Assembly: GCA_017887445.1 (NCBI GenBank)
Contig: JAGHIA010000084.1
Coordinates: 1-53,939 of the forward strand
Length of the DNA stretch: 53,939 nucleotides
Origin: Fusicatenibacter sp.
Lineage (GTDB): Bacteria; Bacillota; Clostridia; Lachnospirales; Lachnospiraceae
Direction of reading: 5' to 3'
The notes beneath the pieces are model-generated. The model was not told where the DNA came from. It searched no databases and saw only the letters and a program-made list of their open reading frames with translations. The position numbers and the translations under genes were made by a program. This document shows positions 26,642 to 33,842 of the stretch, piece after piece; the first letter of the stretch is position 1, and the number at the start of each line of letters is the position of its first letter.

Positions 26642-28162
26642 ATGAAGATTGAACGAACAAGGAATACACTGAGAAATATTGTGTTCGGTTTTGGATACCG
26701 AACTTTAAATATTGTACTCCCATTTATATCGAGAACAGCAATCCTTTATGTTCTTGGTGAGCAGTATCTGGGATTAAGCAGCTTATTTACTTCCATATTG
26801 AGCTTTTTGAGCCTGGCGGAACTGGGACTCGGCGGGGCGATGGTTTATAGCATGTATAGACCGATTGCCGAAAATGATAAGGCAACGATTCGCGCGCTAT
26901 TGAATTTATATCGCAGACTTTACCGCATAATTGGAACAATTATTCTAACTCTGGGATTGTGCCTGATCCCGTTTCTTAAAATTCTGATACGTGAAGAATT
27001 GCCGGATGATATTAATCTTTATGTGTTGTATATAATTTATTTAATCAATGCGGTTTTGAGCTATTGGCTTTTTGCATATAAAAATGCCCTTTTACAGGCG
27101 TATCAGCGAAACGATGTGGACAGTAAAATTGCTATTGTCATTACGCCCCTTTCTTATATTGTCATGCTTGGGGCATTGTTTCTGACGAAGAATTATTACG
27201 CTTACATCTTTTGGCTGCCTATATTTACAATTGCGACCAACATAGCACGATTGATCTACGTTAATCGGAATTTTCAGGAACTGGAACCGGAAGGGGAAAT
27301 CAGCAAGGAACTCCGGAACTCGATTGTAAAGAAAGTAAAAGCTTTAATCGGTACAAAACTGAATACAGTTGTTCTGAATGCATCAGATAATATTGTGATG
27401 GCGGCATTCTTTGGACTTACCACAATAGCCATATATGGAAATTATTATTACATTATGAGCTCTATTGTTGGCTTTCTGGGCATCTGTTATTCTGCAATGA
27501 CAGCGGGTCTGGGAAATAGCATAGCGACAGAGAGCGTCGAAAAGAACTATAATGACTTTATGAAGTTTTCGTTTATCAATTCCTGGCTTGTGGGTTGGTG
27601 TACGATTTGCCTTGTTTGCCTTTACCAGCCTTTTATGTACTTATGGGTCGGAGAGGAACTGATGTTTCCGTTTTATGTGGTTTTGGAATTTGGCTTATAT
27701 TTTTATGTTTATAGTATCAGAAAAATACCTGTGACATACAAGGACGCTGCCGGAATTTGGTGGGAGGATCGTTTCCGTCCTTATGTTTGCATGGTGGTAA
27801 ATCTGGTATTGAATATTATCCTTGTCCAAGTGATTGGAATATCGGGAATTATACTTTCAACGGTATTTTCCCTGTGTATTTCTATACCGTGGGAGAACTA
27901 TACGATTTTCAAGTATGTGTTCCACAGAGGCAGCTGGGAGTATTATCAAAAGATGCTTTATTACGCTTTTACTATGTTGCTGGCCGGTCTTGCTACCTTT
28001 GCACTGTGCTATCCATTGGGAAATGGTTTCCCAGCATTGATTTTAAAAGGGTGCATTTGTATAGTCATACCGAACTTATTGATCGTATTGTTAAATTTTA
28101 AAGGAAAAGAATTTCAGGCTGCAAAGGAATTCGTAGGTGGAATACTGAAAAGAAGAGGATGA
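26642..28162 (+). CDS. Polysaccharide flippase (Wzx-like, MOP superfamily)
   Basis: 506 residues with 12-14 hydrophobic segments and no large soluble domain. The N-terminus (RNIVFGFGYRTLNIVLPFISRTAILYVLG) and SLAELGLGGAMVYSMYRP match the flippase type found with EpsG-like polymerases in Firmicutes. It moves the undecaprenyl-linked repeat unit across the membrane. GGAG sits 7 bp before the ATG. Together with the EpsG-family gene at 11884 it indicates a Wzx/Wzy-dependent pathway rather than an ABC transporter or synthase. Confidence 0.9.
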   Translation: MKIERTRNTLRNIVFGFGYRTLNIVLPFISRTAILYVLGEQYLGLSSLFTSILSFLSLAELGLGGAMVYSMYRPIAENDKATIRALLNLYRRLYRIIGTIILTLGLCLIPFLKILIREELPDDINLYVLYIIYLINAVLSYWLFAYKNALLQAYQRNDVDSKIAIVITPLSYIVMLGALFLTKNYYAYIFWLPIFTIATNIARLIYVNRNFQELEPEGEISKELRNSIVKKVKALIGTKLNTVVLNASDNIVMAAFFGLTTIAIYGNYYYIMSSIVGFLGICYSAMTAGLGNSIATESVEKNYNDFMKFSFINSWLVGWCTICLVCLYQPFMYLWVGEELMFPFYVVLEFGLYFYVYSIRKIPVTYKDAAGIWWEDRFRPYVCMVVNLVLNIILVQVIGISGIILSTVFSLCISIPWENYTIFKYVFHRGSWEYYQKMLYYAFTMLLAGLATFALCYPLGNGFPALILKGCICIVIPNLLIVLLNFKGKEFQAAKEFVGGILKRRG

Positions 28163-28165
28163 GGA

Positions 28166-29467
28166 ATGATGAATCTGATAGATATATCGATTACAACAGA
28201 GTGGAACCTTTGCAGTGGATGTGGAGTTTGTGTCGGAATTTGCCCGAAACATTGTATTGAATGGAAAAGAGAAGCAGGGATGTACCAGCCTGTGATAAAC
28301 CAGAATTCTTGTATATCTTGTGGATCATGTGCAAGTGTTTGTCCTGGTTTAAAGCACCAATATGAAAAACTGCCAGACCGTGCTGCAGTGCAGGGAAATG
28401 TCCTATTATCTTGTAATGCGTGGAGCAAGTCTTCTGATGTACGGCGCATTTCAGCTTCAGGGGGCGTTGTATCCACATTGGTACATCAACTGTTGGAATC
28501 GGGAATCTATGACATCGCATTTCTTGTAGACAGCTATGATTATCATCAACAATTATCAACCAAACCGGTTACTATACAGGAAATGAAAGATGTGGTATCT
28601 TCCAGTTATCCAAAATCAAGGTATCTCCCGGTTTCACATGAAAATGCGATAGCCTATGTGAAAAATAACCGGATGAAGAGAGTTATTTTTGTTGGAACGT
28701 CCTGTGCGGTGCGGGGATTTAAGTCTGCTGTTAAGAAACTGCATTTACCAGAGGAAAATTATTTGCTGATAGGTTTGTTTTGCGACCGTGTGTTTAATTA
28801 TAATGTGATGGCTTATTATCAGCAGCCCGCTTTTTGCGGAGAAAAGAAGTTAGAAAACTTACACTTTAAAAATAAGGAAAGTGGCGGCTGGCCGGGAAAT
28901 ATGAAGTTTTACTTTTCCGATGGCAGTATAGCATATCAAGATAAATCGGAACGAACAAAAGTGAAGGACTATTTCATGTCAGAACGTTGTTTGTATTGTA
29001 TTGACAAGTTGAATGTTTGTGCAGATATTTCTCTTGGGGATAATTATACACAGCAAGATTCGTCACCACTTGGAAGCAATTCTGTAATCATACGTACAGA
29101 ACAGGGATTAGCGGCATGGGAAAGAACTGCTTCATTGCTTGAAAGCCGAGAGATTTCTGTAAATCAGATTATGGAAGCACAGTATGTTGATTGGAGACTG
29201 AATAATCTGTGCTATGGCAAACTGAAAGAGCAGGAGATTTTGAAAAAAACAGGACAGGAAATTGTTTTAAACGTTAATGTTATGACAAATCGCAAAACAC
29301 AGGAATATCAGAATAGGTGGAAAAGCAACATACAAATGCTCCATGCTGGAGAAATGTATGACATCCATCCCGAAGAATTACAGAAGCAGATGGTTAAGAA
29401 TAAAAAGAAACAGAAGCCTGGCATGATTAGGAAACTTTTCTCAAAGGTGTATCATTTGATAAGATAG
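28166..29467 (+). CDS. Fe-S protein of the F420H2-dehydrogenase beta-subunit family
   Basis: 433 residues. Two [4Fe-4S] ferredoxin motifs at the N-terminus: CSGCGVCVGICP (about 13-24) and CISCGSCASVCPG (about 46-58). The rest resembles the FrhB/FdhB-type C-terminal domain, with SASGGVVSTLVHQLL, GTSCAVRGFKSAV and a further C-x2-C near YCIDKLNVCADISLGDNY. Such proteins are often coded beside pyruvyltransferases in capsule loci, although these bacteria lack F420; the likely cofactor is a flavin. The reaction in EPS synthesis is unknown. Two adjacent ATGs (28166, 28169) are possible starts. Confidence 0.8.
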   Translation: MMNLIDISITTEWNLCSGCGVCVGICPKHCIEWKREAGMYQPVINQNSCISCGSCASVCPGLKHQYEKLPDRAAVQGNVLLSCNAWSKSSDVRRISASGGVVSTLVHQLLESGIYDIAFLVDSYDYHQQLSTKPVTIQEMKDVVSSSYPKSRYLPVSHENAIAYVKNNRMKRVIFVGTSCAVRGFKSAVKKLHLPEENYLLIGLFCDRVFNYNVMAYYQQPAFCGEKKLENLHFKNKESGGWPGNMKFYFSDGSIAYQDKSERTKVKDYFMSERCLYCIDKLNVCADISLGDNYTQQDSSPLGSNSVIIRTEQGLAAWERTASLLESREISVNQIMEAQYVDWRLNNLCYGKLKEQEILKKTGQEIVLNVNVMTNRKTQEYQNRWKSNIQMLHAGEMYDIHPEELQKQMVKNKKKQKPGMIRKLFSKVYHLIR

Positions 29468-29489
29468 CGTACTGTAAAGGAGAGCCTTC

Positions 29490-30605
29490 ATGAAAAAAAT
29501 AATGTTGGTCTTTGGGACAAGACCGGAAGCAATAAAAATGTGCCCATTGGTGAATGAATTAAAAATCCGAAATAATATTCAGACAACTGTTTGTGTAACT
29601 GGTCAGCACCGACAGATGCTGGATCAAGTGTTGGAGGCATTTCATGTGGTGCCGGATTATGACCTTTCCATTATGAAGGACAAACAGACTTTATTTGACA
29701 TTACTACAAATATTCTGAACCGTATCAAGGTAGTCCTGGATGAGGTTAAACCCGACGTTGTACTGGTTCATGGGGATACCTCGACCACCTTTGTGACGGC
29801 GCTGGCCTGTTTTTATCTGCAAATTCCCGTTGGCCATGTGGAAGCTGGTCTGCGTACATATAATATCTACTCACCCTATCCGGAGGAGTTTAACCGTCAG
29901 GCAGTTAGCATTATCAGCCAGTACAATTTTGCTCCTACGGAGCTTTCTAAGCAAAACTTGCTGAAAGAGGGCAAAAAGCCGGAGACAGTCTATGTTACTG
30001 GAAATACTGCGATTGATGCTTTGAAAACCACCGTTCGGGAAGACTATACTCATTCTGAACTGGATTGGGCTAAGGACAGCCGTTTGATTATGATTACGGC
30101 TCACCGACGGGAAAATTTGGGAGAGCCTATGCGGCATATGTTCCATGCTATCCGCAGAGTGATGGACGAGCATCCGGATGTGAAGGCAATTTATCCGATT
30201 CATATGAACCCGGTTGTGCGGGAAACGGCTAATGAGATTTTGGGAGATGATGATCGTATACACATGATTGAACCGCTGGATGTTCTGGATTTTCATAATT
30301 TCCTCAGCCGGAGTTATTTGATTTTGACGGATTCTGGCGGTATTCAGGAGGAAGCCCCTTCCCTGGGCAAACCGGTTCTGGTTATGCGGGACACAACGGA
30401 ACGTCCGGAAGGAATTGCTGCCGGAACGTTGAAGCTGGTTGGTACAGAAGAAGAAACCATTTATCAGAATTTCAAGTTGCTCCTGGAAGACGAGACAGAA
30501 TATGCAAAAATGAGCAATGCAAGCAATCCTTACGGCGATGGCTTCGCAAGCAAGCGGATTGCTAATATCCTTGAAGAAACGGAAGCTCCAGAGCAAAGAG
30601 GTTGA
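29490..30605 (+). CDS. wecB: UDP-N-acetylglucosamine 2-epimerase (non-hydrolysing)
   Basis: 371 residues, standard length. Recognisable along its whole length: FGTRPEAIKMCPLVNEL, GQHRQMLDQVL, VLVHGDTSTTF, HVEAGLRT, PEEFNRQ, TAHRRENLG, PIHMNP, LTDSGGIQEEAPSLGKPVLVMRDTTERPE. It interconverts UDP-GlcNAc and UDP-ManNAc. No UDP-ManNAc dehydrogenase is visible (the dehydrogenase here is Ugd), so ManNAc itself is the likely product used. It is the last complete sugar gene; the GT remnant right behind it marks the cassette's 3' edge. Confidence 0.95.
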   Translation: MKKIMLVFGTRPEAIKMCPLVNELKIRNNIQTTVCVTGQHRQMLDQVLEAFHVVPDYDLSIMKDKQTLFDITTNILNRIKVVLDEVKPDVVLVHGDTSTTFVTALACFYLQIPVGHVEAGLRTYNIYSPYPEEFNRQAVSIISQYNFAPTELSKQNLLKEGKKPETVYVTGNTAIDALKTTVREDYTHSELDWAKDSRLIMITAHRRENLGEPMRHMFHAIRRVMDEHPDVKAIYPIHMNPVVRETANEILGDDDRIHMIEPLDVLDFHNFLSRSYLILTDSGGIQEEAPSLGKPVLVMRDTTERPEGIAAGTLKLVGTEEETIYQNFKLLLEDETEYAKMSNASNPYGDGFASKRIANILEETEAPEQRG

Positions 30606-30634
30606 CAGGCCAATGAAGGCAAGAGAGAATCATA

Positions 30635-30736
30635 ATAGACAGATATGCGTATTTGCTGATATATCATGGTCAACGGGAGATTCTGAAACTTCTGCTACGG
30701 GCACTTGATGATAAACGGAATGACATATATTCATAA
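30635..30736 (+). pseudogene. Remnant of a GT14-like beta-1,6-N-acetylglucosaminyltransferase N-terminus
   Basis: Read from 30635 the frame gives RYAYLLIYHGQREILKLL and then LRALDDKRNDIY before a frameshift and stop. This is the typical opening of bacterial core-2/I-branching-like glycosyltransferases (YLI.AH...IL..LL..LDD.RNDIYIH). Nothing of the remaining protein is present, so it is a fossil left by recombination at the cassette edge. The identification rests on about 33 residues. Confidence 0.55.
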
Positions 30737-30768
30737 AAGTAAAGCGGGTATTAGTAGGAGAGAGTAAT

Positions 30769-31656
30769 TTGAATTTCAAGTCCATTCCTAAGAAAATATT
30801 ATTGGTGGGAGTAATCGTTATAAGCATAATCTGTTTCACTGTCGTGCTTCTTTTCCAATCTAAATATTGTTTGACCTCTTCGAACTACATATTGAATTCG
30901 GAAAAAATAACAGCAGGGATTCGAATTATTCAGCTTACAGATCTCCACAATAGCGAGTTCGGAGAGGACAACCAGCGACTAATTGACATGGTAGAGAAAC
31001 AATCCCCGGATCTCATTTTAATTACCGGCGATCAATTAAATCAGGATGAAGCAGATACTTCTGTTGCTGTTCATGCGGTTGCCGCACTATGCGAGGTAGC
31101 GCCGGTCTATTTTTCTCTGGGAAATCATGAAATAGATTATCAGGAAAATTACCAGGTAGATGTGAAAGCATTGTTTGAGTCTGCCGGAGCAACCGTATTG
31201 GATTGGGAATATGTTGACCTTACCATCAATGGACAGGACATTCGTTTAGGCGGCATTTACGGTTACTGTGTTCCGGCCAGGTTCCTTGAAACAAAGGAAG
31301 CTGATCTGGATGAGTGTAGGTTTCTTTATAAATTTCAGGACACGGAAAGCTATACGATTTTGATGTGCCATATGCCGTATTGTTGGCTAATGTCAAACGG
31401 CATCAACGAATGGGATATTGATTGTGTTTTTTCCGGGCATACTCACGGCGGCCAGATTATCTTTCCGCTGATTGGCGGCCTGTATGGACCGGACTTTGGT
31501 TGGTTCCCCGGAAAGCTGGAAGGGCTTTACTTTTCGGACGAGAGAGACAAGGTACTGGTATTATCCAGAGGTTTGGGTTCTTCTGGAACAATCCCAAGAT
31601 TTAATAATGTGCCGGAGATCATGGTGGTAGACTTACTGCCTCTGGATAGCAATTAA
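30769..31656 (+). CDS. Membrane-anchored metallophosphoesterase
   Basis: 295 residues from a TTG start at 30769; GGAG (30757-30760) is 8 bp upstream and no ATG fits. One N-terminal membrane segment (about 10-30) is followed by a calcineurin-like domain with all five blocks: TDLHN, ITGDQLN, SLGNHE, CHMP, and SGHTHGGQI. The layout matches YkuE/YaeI-type phosphoesterases, which face the outside in Gram-positives. Its substrate is unknown. It is more AT-rich than housekeeping genes further on, and follows the polysaccharide cassette without a visible terminator. Confidence 0.85.
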   Translation: MNFKSIPKKILLVGVIVISIICFTVVLLFQSKYCLTSSNYILNSEKITAGIRIIQLTDLHNSEFGEDNQRLIDMVEKQSPDLILITGDQLNQDEADTSVAVHAVAALCEVAPVYFSLGNHEIDYQENYQVDVKALFESAGATVLDWEYVDLTINGQDIRLGGIYGYCVPARFLETKEADLDECRFLYKFQDTESYTILMCHMPYCWLMSNGINEWDIDCVFSGHTHGGQIIFPLIGGLYGPDFGWFPGKLEGLYFSDERDKVLVLSRGLGSSGTIPRFNNVPEIMVVDLLPLDSN

Positions 31657-31673
31657 CCGGCAGGGAGAACATC

Positions 31674-31805
31674 ATGGAATTAAAGGACGAATTATTTCTG
31701 GAGGCATTAAAGACCTCCCTCAAAAATGAAAAAGTATCATGGGAGATGGAGTTGACAGCCCAGGACTTACGGAGGTTGTTTGAACTCAGAACCAGGAATT
31801 ACTAG
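31674..31805 (+). pseudogene. Truncated N-terminus resembling uncharacterised nucleotidyltransferase family
   Basis: A 43-residue frame with a good GGGAG ribosome site: MELKDELFLEALKTSLKN, a WEMELTAQDLRRLFEL helix, then a stop. The pattern (E-LFLEALK-SLKN, then a helix with a LFEL core) resembles the first 45 residues of a nucleotidyltransferase-like family common in gut Clostridia, but the catalytic region is missing. It could also be a genuine micro-protein; similarity is from memory and short. Confidence 0.4.
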
Positions 31806-31891
31806 AGGCAATCTCAGAGAACTCAAGAAATTTTGAAAATATCATGTGATATATCCAAGGTAATGGCATTCAAGAAGCGGAGGAATAAGTT

Positions 31892-32110
31892 ATGCAGGAA
31901 TACTCAAGAATTCTGATTGAAGAATACTGTCTTGCTCATCGGAAAACAAAGAAGGCGGCATTGCTGTGGAACTTGTTAGAACTATCATATTCGATGGAAT
32001 GTGAGCCGGATGAATACGAGATGATCCAGCTTGAAAAGTTTATAGCCAGAGAAAAAAATCCAGAACTGAAAGAGGCCTTAGAAGACATGGATGAGTTATT
32101 CTGTAGCTGA
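31892..32110 (+). CDS. Small hypothetical protein
   Basis: 72 residues with a well-placed GGAGG (31879-31883, 8 bp before ATG). It is helical and acidic at its C-terminus (ELKEALEDMDELFC), with no membrane segment or known motif. It sits between two degraded genes in the graveyard region, so it may itself be a remnant, yet its ribosome site and uninterrupted frame argue that it is expressed. Confidence 0.5.
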   Translation: MQEYSRILIEEYCLAHRKTKKAALLWNLLELSYSMECEPDEYEMIQLEKFIAREKNPELKEALEDMDELFCS

Positions 32111-32312
32111 ATAGGCTGCATTAGTCGGATAAAATGGAAGTTCGTGTTTCCGAAAACATGCAGAGTCCTGGCAATACATCGATTGTCTATACTCCTTCTA
32201 AAATATTTGTAAAAAAATACAATATTGTCTTTCAAATAATGAAGACAGAGGATATACTGGATAAAAGACGGAAAATATGATATAGTAAACCTATACCCAA
32301 AATACAGAGGTT
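32111..32312. other. Intergenic stretch without a supported gene
   Basis: About 200 bp, AT-rich. A promoter-like pair TTCAAA (32231) and TATACT (32253) with 16-bp spacing may once have served the broken Rpn-like gene at 32313. I see no hairpin terminator or RNA motif. Confidence 0.35.
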
Positions 32313-32938
32313 ATGATAGTGGCCGTAAACAACAAACGGAAGGCAGACACTGTATTAAAAGAATTTTGGTGGGATAATTCCAGATTTGCAGATTTGTTCA
32401 ATGTTGAATGGTCACCATTTGTCTGTACTACGGCGAACGTGAATGGGATGGTCCGCATTCTCTCATAGATATGCTGAAAGTTCCCGAGGAACTGCGTATG
32501 GTGGTGAACGATTACAAAATGAATCTGATACAGGTGAGAGACAGCGAAAATCTTTCGTTTCATAATGAGGAGGTGCAGACGGTTTTCGAGATTTGCCGGA
32601 ATATCTACAAAAGAAACTATAAAAAAATCGAGGATGTGTACCAGGATAAGGAGTTTTCTTCTGAACTTGGTGTTGTGATCGGTGCGATCACAGAGTCTCA
32701 GAAACTTGTGAACCAGGCCTTAGAGAGCAAAGGAGGCAGGATGAATATGTGTACAGCATTGGAAGAAATGAAAAAAGAATCTGAAAAAAGAGGGGAAATA
32801 AGAGGAGAAATCAAAGGCAGAATATTGACCTACTTTGAAGTTGGCGTGTCTCCAGAAAAAATTGCAAAAAAAATGAATTTTACGGTGAAAGAAGTAGAAA
32901 AAGTGTTGAAAGAAAACGGTGTGCTGCATTTAGCATAG
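32313..32938 (+). pseudogene. Broken PD-(D/E)XK (Rpn-like) transposase/recombination nuclease gene
   Basis: The start (ATG 32313) reads MIVAVNNKRKADTVLKEFWW then DNSRFADLFN, the usual opening of Rpn-type nucleases. The frame then breaks near 32400 and resumes in another frame at 32408 with MVTICLYYGEREWDGPHSL and continues to a complete C-terminus at 32938, including the family's GEIRGEIKGR helix and an HTH-like end (ISPEKIAKKMN-type). The nuclease core that normally separates these blocks is gone, so the gene lost roughly 100 codons by deletion plus a frameshift. The 176-residue C-terminal frame might still be translated, but it cannot cut DNA. Confidence 0.75.
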
Positions 32939-33012
32939 TTCCATTATGCCTGTTTGCTTAAAAGATAGACCAGTATGAAATAGAATCGATAAGCCGGAAA
33001 AAAAGGTGCGTC

Positions 33013-33435
33013 ATGAAGAAACAGTATTCCATCAAAGTATATCCCGCAGGAAGAGGAAGGGAAGTTTATAGAAACATCGAAATTTGCGGCGATCAGTCGC
33101 TGGATCAATTATGTTCTGTCATCCTGGAAGCTTTCGATTTCTCTGAGGATCATCTATATGAATTTTGTATGGACAATCGCATGTACAGTAAAAATTCGTA
33201 TCGGTCATTCTCGGAGTTCGGTGAACCCTCCACAAATATAACGCTGGATGAACTTGAACTTTGCAAAGGACAGAAGTTCTCCCTTCACTACGATTTTGGA
33301 GACGACTGGATGTTTACAATTACGGTGTCCAGGATTGACGAAGTACAGGAGAAGCGTGAAACGCGCATCGTCAAAGCCAAAGGAGATATCCAGCAGTACC
33401 CCGATTATGACAATGACGAATGGGATGCGGAGTAA
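33013..33435 (+). CDS. PRiA4_ORF3-like (IS1096 passenger TnpR-like) protein
   Basis: 140 residues. The pattern YSIKVYPAGRGREVYRNIEI, a central LGEP/SEFGEP-like turn and LHYDFGDDWMFTITV match the plasmid pRiA4b ORF-3 family, whose FDFGDDW-type motif is highly conserved. The function of the family is not established; members often sit on or near mobile elements. AAAAGGTG precedes the ATG. The gene is followed 17 bp later by a terminator hairpin (33452-33496). Confidence 0.8.
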   Translation: MKKQYSIKVYPAGRGREVYRNIEICGDQSLDQLCSVILEAFDFSEDHLYEFCMDNRMYSKNSYRSFSEFGEPSTNITLDELELCKGQKFSLHYDFGDDWMFTITVSRIDEVQEKRETRIVKAKGDIQQYPDYDNDEWDAE

Positions 33436-33442
33436 AATGTAA

Positions 33443-33503
33443 CAGGCAAATAACCTTACTGGATTTCGGAAATGCTCCGGATACGGTAAGGTTTTTGCAT
33501 TAT
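33443..33503 (+). repeat. Terminator-bearing 61-bp direct repeat, left copy
   Basis: This 61-bp sequence recurs at 35518-35578 with 57 of 61 identical positions by my count. Both copies contain the same terminator. They bracket the MITE and the AAA-ATPase/PD-(D/E)XK gene, as if that segment had been added by duplication or insertion into one original terminator. Confidence 0.8.
33452..33496 (+). terminator. Rho-independent terminator after the PRiA4-like gene
   Basis: Stem AACCTTACTG (33452-33461) with CGGTAAGGTT (33484-33493), an inner TTTCGGAAA hairpin in the loop, and a T-run directly after the stem. Confidence 0.75.
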
Positions 33504-33511
33504 TCAGCTGG

Positions 33512-33671
33512 CAGCAGGCGTAACAGTTCAGCCTGTCACTATCCCGCGAGGTGTTTTCACACAGAATGTGCGAAAATCCCGAGACCTGCAGCGCGAAACT
33601 GCATGAAATGCAGTTTCTGTGCATTGCGAAGCGTGTAATCGTTCAGCAAGGCTTAACGATTACCAGCAGGC
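33512..33671 (+). mobile_element. 144-bp IS66-like MITE, copy 2, with 8-bp target duplication
   Basis: The element is 33520-33663, beginning GTAACAGTTCAG and ending CGATTAC. CAGCAGGC stands on both sides (33512-33519 and 33664-33671), an exact 8-bp target duplication with a sequence different from that of copy 1, which confirms independent insertion. Length is again 144 bp. Orientation is opposite to copy 1. The right inverted repeat has drifted (GTAATCGTTAAG when reversed), so this copy may be older or less mobile. The Cys-rich frame running through it is a by-product of the hairpins. Confidence 0.88.
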
Positions 33672-33842
33672 TGCTTTCAGCAGAAAATGACTTGCTATTC
33701 CAGACGCCGTGTGGTAGCATGAAGCTACAACAGGTTTGTTGTACCCTTTTCGATTTTTGTGTTCGGGGATTGCGCCTATTGTAGATATTGCAGCCGGAGC
33801 CTCTTTGGAGAGAAATGGGTTGCTGAAGGGAGGAGCGTGAAG

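Noticed and set aside
33420-33638. Cys-rich peptide frame across the MITE (and its mirror in copy 1)
   Set aside because: It arises from hairpin sequences, lacks a ribosome site, and both copies are fully explained as MITEs with 8-bp duplications.
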